Source of the DNA: Nitrosospira sp. Nsp11
GTDB taxonomy: Bacteria; Pseudomonadota; Gammaproteobacteria; Burkholderiales; Nitrosomonadaceae
Assembly (NCBI RefSeq): GCF_900142705.1
Contig: NZ_FRBV01000003.1
Span: 186,001 to 250,000, forward strand
Direction: 5' to 3'
Length of the DNA: 64,000 nt
Under the pieces are notes generated by a model. That model worked only from the letters and a program-made list of their open reading frames with translations, was not told the DNA's origin and did no database searches. Positions 43,251-54,765 of this stretch are shown in pieces (position 1 is the stretch's first letter; each line of letters opens with the position of its first letter). Both the position numbers and the translations under genes were made by a program.

Positions 43251-44141
43251 TCAAACCTTCCGGGTTGACGTTTCAACGCGATTACGCCCGGCCTTTTTTG
43301 CTCGATAAAGTGCCTCATCCGCGGCTGAGATGAGCATGCCCGCATCTTCGCTTTGTCCATAGCCCGTAGCAACGCCCAAGCTCACAGTCATGGGGATTTT
43401 TCCGAACCGACTATTAACAGGCTCTGCTCTGATAGAACAACAGACTCTTTCGGCGAGAGCTTCAGCCTGACTCCCGTCACCACCCAATGCTGTGATCAGA
43501 AACTCTTCACCTCCATAGCGTCCGATACGGTCATAACCACGCAACGCAAGTCCCATGCGCCGGGCTGCCTCTTGCAATACCTCGTCACCTGCCGGATGCC
43601 CGTAAGTATCGTTGACTCGCTTGAAGTGATCGAGGTCCGCTACGATAACGCTTATACAGGTACCTTGGCGCGATCCCCGTTCCAGCTCCTTTTGAAGATA
43701 AGCCATGATTGCGCCTCGATTCCATACGCCGGTCAGATGGTCATGCGTTGCCTGGATATGCAGCCTGTTGTGTAAGCCCAGTATCCGTTCGGCGACTCGT
43801 AGCCGGGCTGCCAGCTGTTCTTCATCGAATGGTTTGGTAATGAAATCATCGGCGCCTGCGTCCATGCCTTCAAGATAGCTGCCCTTGCTGTCCAGCGACG
43901 TGAGAAGAATAACGTAGGTATATTGCAGGCCAGGTTCTCCACGAATCATCCTGCACAACTGCAAACCATCAATATTCGGCATCATCCAATCAGATATGAG
44001 TAGAGGATACTCGCCCTGTTGCCAGGCTTTCCAAGCCTCGTGCCCATCCTCTACAGCCGTTACGGTATGCCCTAATTTTCTGAGGGTAGCGCTGAACAAA
44101 AGGCGTGAGGTGGTATCGTCTTCCGCAATGAGTATCTTCAT
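43251..44141 (-). CDS. Response regulator with GGDEF diguanylate cyclase output
   Basis: 296 residues from ATG 44141, which overlaps the stop of the upstream hybrid kinase (ATGA). Receiver domain residues 1-120 with acidic LIAEDDTTS, phosphoacceptor in [13 protein letters not shown] and [17 protein letters not shown] domain follows with [10 protein letters not shown] (active GGEEF) and an RxxD inhibitory site (RGYD) five residues before. PleD-like, soluble. Phosphorylation by the adjacent BarA-like kinase probably raises c-di-GMP synthesis. Confidence 0.93.
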   Translation of the reverse strand: MKILIAEDDTTSRLLFSATLRKLGHTVTAVEDGHEAWKAWQQGEYPLLISDWMMPNIDGLQLCRMIRGEPGLQYTYVILLTSLDSKGSYLEGMDAGADDFITKPFDEEQLAARLRVAERILGLHNRLHIQATHDHLTGVWNRGAIMAYLQKELERGSRQGTCISVIVADLDHFKRVNDTYGHPAGDEVLQEAARRMGLALRGYDRIGRYGGEEFLITALGGDGSQAEALAERVCCSIRAEPVNSRFGKIPMTVSLGVATGYGQSEDAGMLISAADEALYRAKKAGRNRVETSTRKV

Positions 44142-47100
44142 GATTGATCCGTATCTGACAACGGCGGGCAATTTATACCAGACTCCGCAATCTCGCTCTT
44201 AACACGTTCAAATTCGCCTTCGATTTGTTCTATCAAAACCGCAGCTCCGCTCATGCTGCCCGCTTGACCCAAGAGTTCCAGTTGTTGAGCGATATCTGCC
44301 ATGTGATGTGCACCGATATTCGCACTGGCGCCTTTGAGAGTGTGGGCGGTCTTGCGCAGAAGTTCAGGATCGTTTCCATCGAGAGCATTTTGCAGCTTGT
44401 CGAGGCGTTCGGCGCCATCGCTCAGGAACGACGTGAATATCTGCCCGATCAAAGATGGCTCCGTCGCTTCTGCCAATGCATGCAAGCGGGCAATGACTAC
44501 CGGATTCAATGCGGAGGAGATGCAAGAGAGAGATGAGGAAACTGGAAATGGAGGGCAGTCAGGCGCATTGGCGTTGCCCGTCTTTTCATCGCCCCTTGTT
44601 ATGTGCTGTTTGGCTTCACCCTTATCTTGCACGTCTTTACCAGGTACCCAACGTGTCAATGCTGCGGCAAAATCTTCCTGCCTTACCGGTTTACTGATGT
44701 AATCATCCATGCCTGCGAGCAGACACCGTTCTTTATCGCCCTGCATTGCCTGCGCCGTTACCGCAACGATGGGGAGCCTCGATTTACGGTCGGGCCGGCG
44801 ACGAATCGCAGCAGTGGTTTCAAAACCGTCCATCTCTGGCATTTCACAATCCATAAATACAATATGATAGAAAAATGCCTCTACCATCTGCATTGCTTCC
44901 CGACCACTGGCAGCGACATCTACATTACAGCCCAGATTCCGCAGTATCATTGCTCCGACAATCTGGTTAGTAGCGTTATCCTCTGCAAGCAGCACACGCG
45001 TGCCAGTAAATGGGCGGTCCAGGCTGTGGGCCGTCTGTGTCTCGTGGATGTCAGGGAGGGAAGATTGACTAGTGATGAGATTTGTAGATCGCTGGTGGCA
45101 GTGTGCGTCCCAGATACTCCCCAGGGTCGACAACAGCTCTGATTGGCGCGCTGGCTTGACCAGATAGGCCGCAAAACCGACCTTCTTGAGCCGCTCCCTG
45201 ATATCGCCTTCTTGTCCCAGTGAACTGAGCATCACCAATTGTATATTTTGGAGCAACGGATCCGCCTTGATGACTTGGCCTAGCATTTCTCCATCCATCT
45301 CCGGCATTTGATAATCAAGGATCGCGATCTGATACGGATCACCCGCGGCATGAGCCTCGCGCAACGCCCGGAGTGCTTCCACACCTGATACGCAACTGCC
45401 AATGCGCATCTTCCAGACGCGGAGTTGCTCTTGCAGCACCAAACGGTTAGCTGAGTTATCGTCCACAATCAACACACGAACACGTGCAAGCTCAACATGC
45501 GGTCTCGTGTCGACCGGCTGCTCTCTCTGTAAAGGCAGGCGCAGAGTAAACCAGAAGGTCGATCCAACGCCAACCCGGCTCTTCGCAGCGATGGTGCCGC
45601 CCATCAACTTAACCAATTGCTTGCTGATAGCCAAGCCGAGACCGGTACCTCCGTAACGTCGTGTAGTGGTATTATCGGCCTGCGTGAATTTGTCGAACAG
45701 ACTCTCCAGTTTATCTGCCGCGATGCCGAGCCCACTGTCCTCCACGCTTATACGGAGCGAGACCTCGTCTTCGCCGAGCTCGTCGGCCTCCACATCGATG
45801 AGTACGTGACCCTTGTCAGTAAACTTGATGGCATTGTTGGCCAAATTAGTCAGTATTTGGCGGATACGCCCCAGATCGCCAAATACATGGCGCGGCACAT
45901 CCGGCGGATAACGCACTATTACATTTACATCTTTCTTTCTTGTCGGCTGCATGGCAATCATGCCCGCCACCTCTTCAACGGCCTGAAGCAGGTCAAATGG
46001 AGCGGGCGAAATGACAAGTTTTCCTGCCTCAATCTTTGAAAAATCAAGAACGTCATTGATAATGGTCAGGAGTGTTTCGCCGCTCGCGCGTGCCAACCCC
46101 GCCAATTCCCGCTGTGGCGACGTTAGTGACGTATTCAAAAGCAGGCCGACTGTGCCGAGCACGCCATTCATGGGCGTACGGATTTCATGGCTCATATTTG
46201 CAAGAAACTCGCTCTTGGCACGGTTCGCCGCCTCTGCTGCTTTTCGAGCTTTCTGCAACTCTATCTCAATATTCTTCCTCGCTGTAATATCCTGGCCCGA
46301 AAAGTAAAATTCCCGCACATCCGGTATTGTAGCCACGTTCCATAAAACCCAGCGGGAGGAGCCATCCTTGCAGCACATCCGGCTTTCAAAGGAAACGGAA
46401 ATGCCGGTCATGAGCTTATCCAGCTCTGCCGTAGTATCTGCACGTGAGCTGGAGAAGACGAAGTCTATGAACGGCCGAGACAGCAGTTCCTCCGGTGGAT
46501 AGCCAGAAACCTTGGCCCAGGCTACGTTCAATCGTTTGAAGTAACCATCGAAGCCGCAGATGGCAAGAAAGTTGAGAGATTGATTAAAGTAACGGTCTCG
46601 TTCAGTTTGAGCGGCAGTAAAGGCACGGGAAAGATTACCGATCTCGTCATTTGAGTCAATCTGGAAATGAACGGCTTGGTCCACGTCTTTGATATTCCGC
46701 GTTTCATCTTCGAGCTGCACAAGACTTTGTACTTTTCGCCGCACAACCCGATACGAAAGAGCGAGCCAAACCATGAAAAAGGCCAGTGTTAAAAAAATGA
46801 CACAAGCATAGAAAGTAGAGCGACGCTCGGTGGTAACCACGGCATGGAGCGTGCGCTCATCGAGCAGATCATCGAATTCGTTCACTACACGCACGATCTC
46901 CGCCTTCGCAATATGGTAGTTCTCGTCATGCAAGAGGCCGCGGGCGAACTCGGGATCAGGCATTCCCTTCACGTTAAACTCACCGGCTGGATCCTGAAAC
47001 AGCCCTTTCATTGCATCAAATGCCCTGCCCTCCTGTTTCATCAATAGACGTGAACTGTTTTGGGCTTTCTCGAGCTTTGCAAGCTCTGCCGCCGTAAATC

Positions 47101-47479
47101 CAAGCTCTTCCATTCTCGATCTCAGGGAGAGCTTGCGCCCAGGACCCGGTCGAAAGCCCGCATCACCCATTATGAGGTCCCAGTAACCGCGCTCATAGTG
47201 CGGCGGGCGCTCGTGGTCGCCGTCGCGGATCGCAACTATATCCAAGTACATTTGCTCAAACTTTGGGTTGCCAGTGGCCACATAGGCACGAGCCATGTGC
47301 GTCAGGTCAGCGGAGGACCGGCGCAACTCATCGGCGACGAGGAAGGAAGCGTAACGAACATTCAGGGCATCATCCAGTTTCCGGTGCTCCAGGAAGCGAA
47401 GCGCAATAAGTAGGGTAAGCAGGGAAATAAGCACCCCTGTCACAAGATAAAATATGTAACTCATTTTCCGAATTGTCAT
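44138..47479 (-). CDS. BarA-like hybrid sensor histidine kinase (TM-HAMP-like-PAS-HisKA-HATPase-REC-REC-HPt)
   Basis: 1113 residues. Two membrane segments near residues 8-25 and 225-245 enclose a periplasmic sensor of about 200 residues of unrecognised type. Then a HAMP-like linker, PAS, HisKA with [16 protein letters not shown], HATPase with [10 protein letters not shown] and GLGLAISK, two receivers ([37 protein letters not shown]) and a C-terminal HPt with [12 protein letters not shown]. Multi-step phosphorelay inside one protein. The GGDEF response regulator follows with a 4-bp overlap and is the probable final target. Confidence 0.92.
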   Translation of the reverse strand: MTIRKMSYIFYLVTGVLISLLTLLIALRFLEHRKLDDALNVRYASFLVADELRRSSADLTHMARAYVATGNPKFEQMYLDIVAIRDGDHERPPHYERGYWDLIMGDAGFRPGPGRKLSLRSRMEELGFTAAELAKLEKAQNSSRLLMKQEGRAFDAMKGLFQDPAGEFNVKGMPDPEFARGLLHDENYHIAKAEIVRVVNEFDDLLDERTLHAVVTTERRSTFYACVIFLTLAFFMVWLALSYRVVRRKVQSLVQLEDETRNIKDVDQAVHFQIDSNDEIGNLSRAFTAAQTERDRYFNQSLNFLAICGFDGYFKRLNVAWAKVSGYPPEELLSRPFIDFVFSSSRADTTAELDKLMTGISVSFESRMCCKDGSSRWVLWNVATIPDVREFYFSGQDITARKNIEIELQKARKAAEAANRAKSEFLANMSHEIRTPMNGVLGTVGLLLNTSLTSPQRELAGLARASGETLLTIINDVLDFSKIEAGKLVISPAPFDLLQAVEEVAGMIAMQPTRKKDVNVIVRYPPDVPRHVFGDLGRIRQILTNLANNAIKFTDKGHVLIDVEADELGEDEVSLRISVEDSGLGIAADKLESLFDKFTQADNTTTRRYGGTGLGLAISKQLVKLMGGTIAAKSRVGVGSTFWFTLRLPLQREQPVDTRPHVELARVRVLIVDDNSANRLVLQEQLRVWKMRIGSCVSGVEALRALREAHAAGDPYQIAILDYQMPEMDGEMLGQVIKADPLLQNIQLVMLSSLGQEGDIRERLKKVGFAAYLVKPARQSELLSTLGSIWDAHCHQRSTNLITSQSSLPDIHETQTAHSLDRPFTGTRVLLAEDNATNQIVGAMILRNLGCNVDVAASGREAMQMVEAFFYHIVFMDCEMPEMDGFETTAAIRRRPDRKSRLPIVAVTAQAMQGDKERCLLAGMDDYISKPVRQEDFAAALTRWVPGKDVQDKGEAKQHITRGDEKTGNANAPDCPPFPVSSSLSCISSALNPVVIARLHALAEATEPSLIGQIFTSFLSDGAERLDKLQNALDGNDPELLRKTAHTLKGASANIGAHHMADIAQQLELLGQAGSMSGAAVLIEQIEGEFERVKSEIAESGINCPPLSDTDQS

Positions 47480-48011
47480 TAATCTCCTTCCGTTTTGCTC
47501 TGGCTCCGCCGAGCTGCCTGCTGCGCGTGGACTTGTGATCTAAAGTGGCTCAGTTATTAACGGATGTCTAATTCGAATCTTGTGCAGATTTGCGCGGACG
47601 GAAGCAACTACGGCTGATTTCTCGGGTGGCATCCCAACCGTGACGTGACAACAGCCCGCAACGGATCGGTTATATGCTTGGCCGCTGTACTTAACCTGAA
47701 CATGGCGATGGTGGCGTCGCTAGCCGCCAGCTATTTATCGCACCGCTGGTAAAAACCGGCTTATCGAAGTCTTGGCAAAGGAGATTTCGCCTGAGATCGC
47801 TTGTACCCCTGACCAAACTCAAAGGTGAATTGACCAATTTCGCCGGTGCGAAAATACTCGCGTTGCCTGGGCCGAAAAATCTCAGGCTGAACGGCTAACG
47901 GAATAATCTTGAACTGGACATTGACTCCAAGGACGGGGCTTGCACTTGAACTGATCGGCTCTTGCCGTTTGCTCGGCAGTATACAAAACGCAGAGTCGGG
48001 GGTTATATCGT
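47480..48011. other. Intergenic region, about 530 bp, without recognisable gene
   Basis: Lies between the kinase start and the peptidase stop, so it should hold the kinase promoter and the end of the peptidase transcript. Some short open frames look partly protein-like (for example around 47700-47760 on the plus strand, LNMAMVASLAASYLSHR), which may be the remains of a decayed gene, but no family can be named. Confidence 0.3.
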
Positions 48012-49862
48012 CTATTTTCCGTCTTTCACGATATCATTACCTTTCAGATACTTATCCAAAAATTCCAGTATCCGGCGGTTGGCCTCGATCTGATTCTTCT
48101 TCTTGGTGAAGCTGTGGCCTTCATCCGGAAAAACGATATATTCCACCGGGACATTATTTTTTTTGACAGCTTCCACGATCTCATCGCTCTCCGCTTTGAC
48201 CACGCGAGGATCGTTGGCGCCCTGGATAACCATTAAAGGCTTTCTTATTTCCTTGGCGTGAAAAAGCGGCGAGGTTGCAACGAGGATATCGATGTCATTC
48301 ACAGGATCACCAATCTCATCATAAATTGCTTTACGGACCGATTCCCAGTAGAGAGGTATGCTCGCCAGCGTTCGCAGCCAGTTGCTCACTCCAAAAATAT
48401 CAACGCCCACTTTAAAAGCCTCGGGACGAAACGCCAACGCTGAAAGCGTCATATAACCGCCATAGCTCGCACCCATGATGCCGATGCGTTCATGGTCGAT
48501 GTAGCCGAGGCTGGCTAGAAAGGTCTTGGCCTCTATACAATCCCACAGGGGCTCGCGCCCGTGCTTGCGATTAGCGGCGGTAAAAAAAGTTTTGCCATAT
48601 CCCGAACTGCCACGGTTGTTGATCCCCAGCACCGCATAGCCGTGGTTTGCGAGATACTGGATCTGCGCGTTATATCCGCGCATCGTCTGCCCGCCGGGGC
48701 CGCCATGGACATAAATAATGGCGGGCACTTTGTTTGCCGCAGAGGCTTCGTGCGGCTTGTAATAAATTGAAGGTATTATCATTCCATCGAAAGACCTGAA
48801 ACGGACCACCTGCGCCTCCACCAAGTCCAAGGGGTCGATTTCCTTGCTCAAGCTCTGGGTGAGCTGTTGCAACTGCCCCGTATTGAAATCGTGGACGAAC
48901 AGGTTATCGGGAGAGCGGTCTCCATTCACATAGAACGCCATCCGTGCGCCACTCTGCGAAAAAACGACGCCCCGGATTTCTCCCTCAGGCAGTGCCGGGA
49001 GAGCCAAGGGTTTCTCTTCCTCTTCTGTGCCCTCACCCGCCATAATCTCCACAATCCGAACCACCACACTGCCGTCCTGATTGATGGCGGTAACCCGAAA
49101 CCGTCCATTCCGGGAGAAATAGGTGCTGATCACATTCCAATCGGCGCTTTCATGATCTCTGACCACGCCGGTGGTCAAGTCATAGGTGCACAAACGCTTG
49201 AACTCGCTTCCCTCATTGGTGAGAAAAAACAGTTTTTGCGAGGCCGGGTCAAAAGTCTCGGCTTGCAAGCTAATGGCGCCCTCATGCGGGGTCAGGTGTT
49301 TTACCTGTTGCCGGGCGGCATCAAACAGGTAAATATCGCTATCGGAAGTGGTATTGGCCCTGTTCAGTGCAATCCATCGCTCATCGCGGCTGATGGGGCC
49401 AAGGTCGAATCCTTCCTCATTCCTGTATATTAAAACGCGAGCATAAGTCGCGGCATCATAGCGATACAGATCGAAAAACCTGGGATCACGCTCATTGCTG
49501 GAAACAAAAAACGCGCTTCCATCCGGCCTCCACCCCATGAATTGCGCCTTGAGCCCGTGTCCCGGCGTCAGATCTTTTTCCGACCCATCCGGAGCAAGCA
49601 GAAAAAGATGATAATTTTCATCGCCGCCTTGGTCCCTGGTAAAAAGCACCCGGTCATCGTGGGGAAAAAAGCTGACGGAAAATGTACTGTCCGATGCGGA
49701 CCGGGTCAGAGGCTCTCGCTTGCCCCCCTCTACCGGCAGCGTGTAGACGTTGAAAATACCTGATGCATTGCTGCTGAAAAGAATACGCTTCTCGTCAGCG
49801 CTGAACGAGGCGCCGGCTATAGAAATAGTCGCCATGAACTGCTCTATGGTATAGCGTTTCAT
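48012..49862 (-). CDS. S9-family serine peptidase (acylaminoacyl-/prolyl-oligopeptidase type)
   Basis: About 616 residues from ATG 49862 (MKRYTIEQFM); the frame is open to a GTG at 49964. N-terminal beta-propeller of WD/PD40 type (residues about 10-350, with repeated DRVLFTRD, GSAFFVSSN, ERWIALN patterns) and C-terminal alpha/beta hydrolase. Nucleophile Ser in GASYGGYMTLSA, catalytic Asp in IQGANDPRV and His in DEGHSF. No signal peptide from the chosen start. Probably cleaves oligopeptides in the cytoplasm. It stands alone between large intergenic regions. Confidence 0.9.
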   Translation of the reverse strand: MKRYTIEQFMATISIAGASFSADEKRILFSSNASGIFNVYTLPVEGGKREPLTRSASDSTFSVSFFPHDDRVLFTRDQGGDENYHLFLLAPDGSEKDLTPGHGLKAQFMGWRPDGSAFFVSSNERDPRFFDLYRYDAATYARVLIYRNEEGFDLGPISRDERWIALNRANTTSDSDIYLFDAARQQVKHLTPHEGAISLQAETFDPASQKLFFLTNEGSEFKRLCTYDLTTGVVRDHESADWNVISTYFSRNGRFRVTAINQDGSVVVRIVEIMAGEGTEEEEKPLALPALPEGEIRGVVFSQSGARMAFYVNGDRSPDNLFVHDFNTGQLQQLTQSLSKEIDPLDLVEAQVVRFRSFDGMIIPSIYYKPHEASAANKVPAIIYVHGGPGGQTMRGYNAQIQYLANHGYAVLGINNRGSSGYGKTFFTAANRKHGREPLWDCIEAKTFLASLGYIDHERIGIMGASYGGYMTLSALAFRPEAFKVGVDIFGVSNWLRTLASIPLYWESVRKAIYDEIGDPVNDIDILVATSPLFHAKEIRKPLMVIQGANDPRVVKAESDEIVEAVKKNNVPVEYIVFPDEGHSFTKKKNQIEANRRILEFLDKYLKGNDIVKDGK

Positions 49863-50151
49863 GTAAGGATGGACCTCATTGATGGGTATGCGTGCATTCT
49901 CAAGCGCATAAGCAGCGTAAAAATTTTGTCGGAAAAATGAAGCACGCCGTATTGGCGCCAACACAAGAGCTTTACAGGATATGCATCAGCGCTTTTATGC
50001 TTGTGCGACTATAGGCTTCAGGTAGTCGGTCAAAACATTTGCCCTTTTTATGGAAGCGAACATCCGGATTGCGCCAATATAAAACGGCTGGCCGCGCCGT
50101 GGTAAATGAAAATGCACAAATAATTTTCAGATAGAGTATCTTTTAGTAATC

Positions 50152-51863
50152 ATGAAGGCAAACGAGGCGATGGAAACCGAAGTTTCCGGCATGGATGATT
50201 CGCTACCGGACCAGAGCAGCCTGGAGGAGAGTCTTCACGAAGTATTCGGGCTGCATCACCTGAGACCCGGTCAGAAGGAAGTCATTCAGAGTGTACTGAA
50301 TGGGCGAGATACGCTTGCGGTAATGCCTACTGGCAGCGGTAAATCCCTTTGCTACCAACTCCCCGCCTTAAACTTGCCAGGCACCGCCATTGTCGTGTCT
50401 CCCTTGATTTCGCTGATGAAAGATCAGGCCGAGAAACTTGAAGAGGTCGGGGTCGACGCGGCACAGGTCAACAGCACGCTTAATGCACATGAAGAGTCGG
50501 AGACGCTGCAAAACATTCGCAGGTCGCAGAGTGAAGTCGTATTCGTCACACCCGAACGCCTGTCCAATCCGGATTTTATCGCCAACCTGCAACACATCGC
50601 CATAAACCTCTTTGTTGTGGACGAAGCCCATTGTATTTCGCAATGGGGCCATGACTTCCGTCCGGCTTATCTCGGGTTGGGAGATGTGATCAAGGCACTG
50701 GGCAACCCGCCTGTGCTTGCCCTGACCGCCACGGCTACACCCGAGGTGATCGACGATATTGCGCAGCAGCTTGGGCGCAGCCCCATGCATATTGTCAACA
50801 CAGGCATTTATCGGCCAAACCTGCAATATCGGGTGATACATGCCACGAGCGTAGAAGAAAAACTGAAGAAGTTGCAAAACCTGATCCAGGAGAGCGAGGA
50901 AAGCGGAATCATTTATACCGCCACCGTAAAAGCGGCAGAGGAAGTGATGGCCGCGCTTCAGGCGACGGGCGCCAGCGTTGCACTCTACCACGGGCGCCTT
51001 TCAAGAAAAAAACGCAGCGAAAACCAGGAAGAATTCATGGAAGGCCGAAGCAGGATCATGGTGGCGACCAGCGCATTCGGCATGGGAATTGACAAGCCTG
51101 ATATCCGGTTTGTGGTGCACTTCCAGATGCCCGGGAATCTGGAAGCATATTATCAGGAGTCCGGCCGCGCCGGACGCGATGGAAAAACGGCGGCATCACG
51201 CTGCTTTATGACGTCCAGGGCAAGCGGATACAGCAGTTTTTTCTGGCACGCCATCATCCTGGACGAGAGGAATTGCACCAGATATATAAAGCAATACAAA
51301 AGCTCCTGGTGGAGCAAGAAACGGTTGAGTTCGAGCAGTTGCGTGAGCAAACCGGCCATCCCTCGGTTCGGAGGCTCCAGGTGATACTACAGCTCCTGGA
51401 AGAGGGCGGCATAGTCAGGCGGGACAAGCAACTGGGCTATCACCTGGAGAAAAAAGATGCCAAAACCGAAGACCTGGTTCAGCTTGCCGAGGCTGCGGGC
51501 AGGAAAGGCGACCATGACCGGCAGGCACTGGAACGCATGGTTTTCTATGCACAAAGCGGATTTTGCCGATGGAAGGTTCTGCTGGAATATTTCAATGAGG
51601 AAGCGGAATGGGACCATTGCGGACATTGCGATAATTGCATGAATCCGCCGGAAAAAGCGTTGTTACCGCTTCCCACTTCCGACCAGGAGGCAAGCGCGGT
51701 AGCGAAGCCTGCGTCAACGCCCTCGTTCCCTGCGGGCGCGATGGTCAAGGTTCCAAAAGTGGGAAAAGGTCAGATCCTCAGTAGCACAGATGAGATGGTT
51801 ACAATCATTTTTCCGGATAGCCAGAAGCGAACCTTTTTGAAGAACCATGTGGAATTGCTCTGA
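50152..51863 (+). pseudogene. recQ: ATP-dependent DNA helicase RecQ, interrupted by a frameshift
   Basis: N-terminal helicase part is in frame from 50152: Q-motif region, Walker [13 protein letters not shown] in [17 protein letters not shown], motif [11 protein letters not shown], motif [12 protein letters not shown]. Right after GRAGRDGKT, near 51190-51200, the frame goes out of register; a -1/+2 shift restores [19 protein letters not shown] and the rest of RecQ, including the zinc cysteines (FCRWKVLLEYFNE, then WDHCGHCDNC) and a winged-helix end, to 51863. So the full gene is there but broken by one base. Either a real pseudogene, programmed slippage, or a sequencing error. Without repair the product stops after a random tail at 51384. 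Confidence 0.85.
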
Positions 51864-52186
51864 AACGGAATGTGGAAGCCATGGACGTGGACGGAGCGGA
51901 GTCATGAGCAGGTAATTTTGTGGCCGGATGACGATGGCTTATCGAGTATCTGCCCTGTAAATGCCTTTCTTTCCGGTGCCGCTTTGGCTTCGCGGGATTA
52001 TTTTCGCCTATCGGCTCTCTGAACCGAGCTGAAGGAGCTATTGTCAAACGCAACAATCACGCCTGCCAACACCTGCCAGTGCCAGAGCGAGTCCCGGCGT
52101 ATGGATAAGGGATCAGACCTGGCGGGGTGATTAAACAGAATTGCAGGCGCATGTCCCAGCGCTCGATCAAAGTGAGGAAGAGCATC
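51864..52186. other. Intergenic region, about 320 bp
   Basis: No gene, repeat or clear promoter recognised between recQ and the membrane protein gene. Both flanking genes are on the plus strand. Confidence 0.3.
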
Positions 52187-52774
52187 ATGCTGAACGATCC
52201 TTCGGTTCTGATACTGATGTACTTCATCCTGCCCGTCTGGTTGCTCGCAGGTTGCGCCGACTGGCTGTGCCATCGCGCCTCGCATATCGAGACGACGACC
52301 GGCGCCAAGGAATCGATGCTCCACCTCCTCATGTTTGCCGAGATCGGCGTGCCATTGCTTGCCGCGATCTTCCTGCAGATAAACGCCGGCATCATCGCCC
52401 TCATGATTGCCGCTTTCTTCGTCCATGAGGCCACCGCACTTTGGGACGTCAGTTATGCGGTCACGGCGCGGAATGTGACGCCTATCGAACAGCATATCCA
52501 CAGTTTCCTGGAGATGATCCCGCTAATGGCGATCCTGTTTATTGTCTCGCTTCATTGGGGTCAGTTCCAGGCGCTCTTCGGCTTTGGCTCCGAAACGGCT
52601 CGCTTCGACCTCAACTGGAAGGAGGAGCCATTGCCGGCAACCTATGTGATTTCCATTATGGCGGTCATCCTTACGTTCGAGCTCATACCTTATATCGAAG
52701 AGTTTTTCCGTGGACTGCGGGCCAATCATGGCGCGCTGGTTCCGCCAAAAGCCCGTGTGCATAAAAGCCGCTGA
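52187..52774 (+). CDS. Conserved membrane protein of unknown function
   Basis: 195 residues from ATG 52187 (GAGGAAGAG upstream); the frame is open further to 52127. About four hydrophobic segments. Distinctive parts: ADWLCHRASHIETTTGAKES early, HEATALWDVSYA and PIEQHIHSFLEMIPLMA in the middle. The histidines inside membrane segments could bind metal or heme, but the family name is not recognised. The convergent O-methyltransferase gene ends 63 bp away. Confidence 0.7.
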   Translation: MLNDPSVLILMYFILPVWLLAGCADWLCHRASHIETTTGAKESMLHLLMFAEIGVPLLAAIFLQINAGIIALMIAAFFVHEATALWDVSYAVTARNVTPIEQHIHSFLEMIPLMAILFIVSLHWGQFQALFGFGSETARFDLNWKEEPLPATYVISIMAVILTFELIPYIEEFFRGLRANHGALVPPKARVHKSR

Positions 52775-52837
52775 GCTGCTCGCCACTGCGCCCCCCGGAT
52801 GGGCTGCCCGATATTGGCTGCGGCCGGAGGCAACGGT

Positions 52838-53851
52838 TTATTTGATCCCGACCACCATCGAGTCCGCTCCGGTCAACGGTTCTACACGCGTGGCGGAAAA
52901 GCCGGCTTCCTCCATCCATCCTTTGCAATCGGCGCCTGTGTAATCGAAGCCTCCCGGCGTCTCCAACAGCATGTTCAGGCTCATCATTAATCCAAATGCA
53001 TTCTTTGAACGGTCATCGTCGATGATGGAATCATAAACGATGAGCGCACCGCCTGCGGGAAGCGCAGCATACGCCTTGCGGATGAGCATTTTTTTTGTGG
53101 GCAGGTCCCAGTCATGCAGGATATGCCCCATCAGCACGACGTCTGCCTTGGGCAGGTCATCCTTAAAAAAATCGCCAGATAAGAACACGACCCGGTCCGC
53201 GACACCAGTCGCCACGGCATACTGCTGAAAGACCGGTTCAACTTCCGCACGGTCGAATCCCAGGCCGCGCAAGTGAGGGTTCACAAGCGCGATCTGCACA
53301 GCGAGGTCCCCCTGTGCGGTACCGATATCGACGAAGGTCTGGTACCTTTGCCATGGGAAAGAGCTCGCGATAACCGTATTGGACGCATGGCTGATGCCGG
53401 TCATGGCCCTAAGAAACTCGCTCAAGCCTGCAGCATCGGCATAAAGAGTCTCGAAAAGATCCGCTTCGTTATTCTTGCATTCGTTTTGCGGTTGACCGGT
53501 ACGAAGCGCTTCAGTCAAGTTGTTCCAGATCGGGTAGAGGCGTCGGTTTGCCATCTCAAGGATGCCGCCAATGTATGAGAGTTTCTTCCGGTCGAGATAC
53601 AGGTCCGTTTCCGGCGTATTGCTATAACGGTCGCCCTCCCGTTTCAAGAAGCCAAGTGCTACGAGGGTATCAAGAAAATCACGCGACGCGCGGGGATGCA
53701 GGCCCAGCCGTTCTTGAAGTGAAGCAAGGCTCGCCGAGCCTTGCGCCAGTTCCGTAAAAACCCCTATCTCCACAGCACATAGCAAAGTTTTCGCTGGCCA
53801 GAAGGCCATGCCGGTCTGCAAAATATTTTCGGGAGTAAGCTGCTTTTCCAT
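52838..53851 (-). CDS. SAM-dependent O-methyltransferase (AOMT / hydroxyneurosporene-methylase family)
   Basis: 337 residues. Plant-O-methyltransferase-like two-domain protein: N-terminal winged-helix dimerisation domain (residues about 15-100, [33 protein letters not shown]) and C-terminal class I methyltransferase with motif [17 protein letters not shown], and the catalytic [15 protein letters not shown]. Relatives methylate small hydroxylated molecules such as carotenoid or quinone intermediates; substrate unknown here. Confidence 0.85.
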   Translation of the reverse strand: MEKQLTPENILQTGMAFWPAKTLLCAVEIGVFTELAQGSASLASLQERLGLHPRASRDFLDTLVALGFLKREGDRYSNTPETDLYLDRKKLSYIGGILEMANRRLYPIWNNLTEALRTGQPQNECKNNEADLFETLYADAAGLSEFLRAMTGISHASNTVIASSFPWQRYQTFVDIGTAQGDLAVQIALVNPHLRGLGFDRAEVEPVFQQYAVATGVADRVVFLSGDFFKDDLPKADVVLMGHILHDWDLPTKKMLIRKAYAALPAGGALIVYDSIIDDDRSKNAFGLMMSLNMLLETPGGFDYTGADCKGWMEEAGFSATRVEPLTGADSMVVGIK

Positions 53852-54067
53852 TGAGTCTCCGGATAGGAAAAATAACGATTACGGGAAGCTAAAGCCTTCC
53901 AGATTGGCTGCGCTTCAGCTGCACCTGCAGGCCTTCATTACTCTGCTACACCGCTGTCGGACTTTTTTATATTCGCACCACGACATCCGGCTAACCATGA
54001 GTGCCAACGCTGAAACCCGATAGTTAAATCGCGATAGTTCAATTGCCAAAGCGCGACAAGTTAAGTA

Positions 54068-54373
54068 TCAGGTAGCATCCTTACATTTTATTTCCCATAA
54101 AAGCTCCCTGGTTGCAGATTCCGCTTCGATCGGTTGCAAAATCACCGGCGTTTGCTCATTAATGAGTATGTATTCTGATTTACAAATCTTATTAGCCCGG
54201 TTCGTCAATGTTCTGATCGCCCAATCCCGACTTATTTGACAAGGTTTATAATTAGTCTTGATGAAATAGTGCGTCCCATCATTTAATTTCTTTGAAGTCT
54301 GCTCATACTCGGGTGCGCTAGCACAACCCGCAAACAAAGAGGCCACCAGCAAAACTGTTACGACAGCTTTCAT
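54068..54373 (-). CDS. Small lipoprotein of unknown function
   Basis: 101 residues. Signal peptide with lipobox LFAGC (Cys17), so lipid-anchored. The rest has three more cysteines (PCQI, KICKS, IKCKD) and no recognised domain. Ribosome binding site AAAGGAGAAG precedes the ATG. A second, doubtful frame lies between this gene and the next. Confidence 0.65.
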   Translation of the reverse strand: MKAVVTVLLVASLFAGCASAPEYEQTSKKLNDGTHYFIKTNYKPCQISRDWAIRTLTNRANKICKSEYILINEQTPVILQPIEAESATRELLWEIKCKDAT

Positions 54374-54541
54374 ACTTCTCCTTTCAAAATTTAATAGCCC
54401 GGTTCATGGTCCTGCTGGCGGTCCCGGTCGTATTCCCGTTCATGGCGTTTCGCTTCACTGGACCCCACGCTAATTCTTCCTGCGGTCGTATTGCCGCTCG
54501 GTCGACTCATAGAACCAATTACAGATTTCCCACCGATCATG

Positions 54542-54742
54542 CTATTCGAGAAGCTCGCGCCATGTCGCGTGTGGAAGAGGTTTGTAATCGTTAAGATCGT
54601 GTGACCGGTCCGGATAGTCAACCTTCAGTCTCTCCACCGCCAGGTCGATTGCTTCATCCAGCCATTGTGCCATAACAGTGATTGGACCGGCCGGGGCCTC
54701 GGATGGGTCGATCGGATGAAATGTGATCTTGTATTCGCGCAT
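54542..54742 (-). CDS. Small conserved hypothetical protein
   Basis: 66 residues from ATG 54742, or 67 from 54745; AAGGAG lies just before (AAGGAGATAATGATG). Sequence MREYKITFHPIDP then an acidic middle (AQWLDEAIDLAVERLKVDY), alpha/beta in style, no transmembrane part. Not recognised. The upstream edge is the MITE-like repeat. Confidence 0.55.
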   Translation of the reverse strand: MREYKITFHPIDPSEAPAGPITVMAQWLDEAIDLAVERLKVDYPDRSHDLNDYKPLPHATWRELLE

Positions 54743-54765
54743 CATTATCTCCTTATCTAGCAACC

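Noticed and set aside
53955-53964. TGTCGGACTT as end of a second MITE copy
   Set aside because: Ten bases without a matching opposite end; kept only as a note with the 150-bp element.
54391-54621. 76-codon minus-strand ORF between the small lipoprotein and the small hypothetical gene
   Set aside because: Overlaps the better supported small gene in another frame; its charged end (RHEREYDRDRQQ) is suggestive but there is no good start or homologue.
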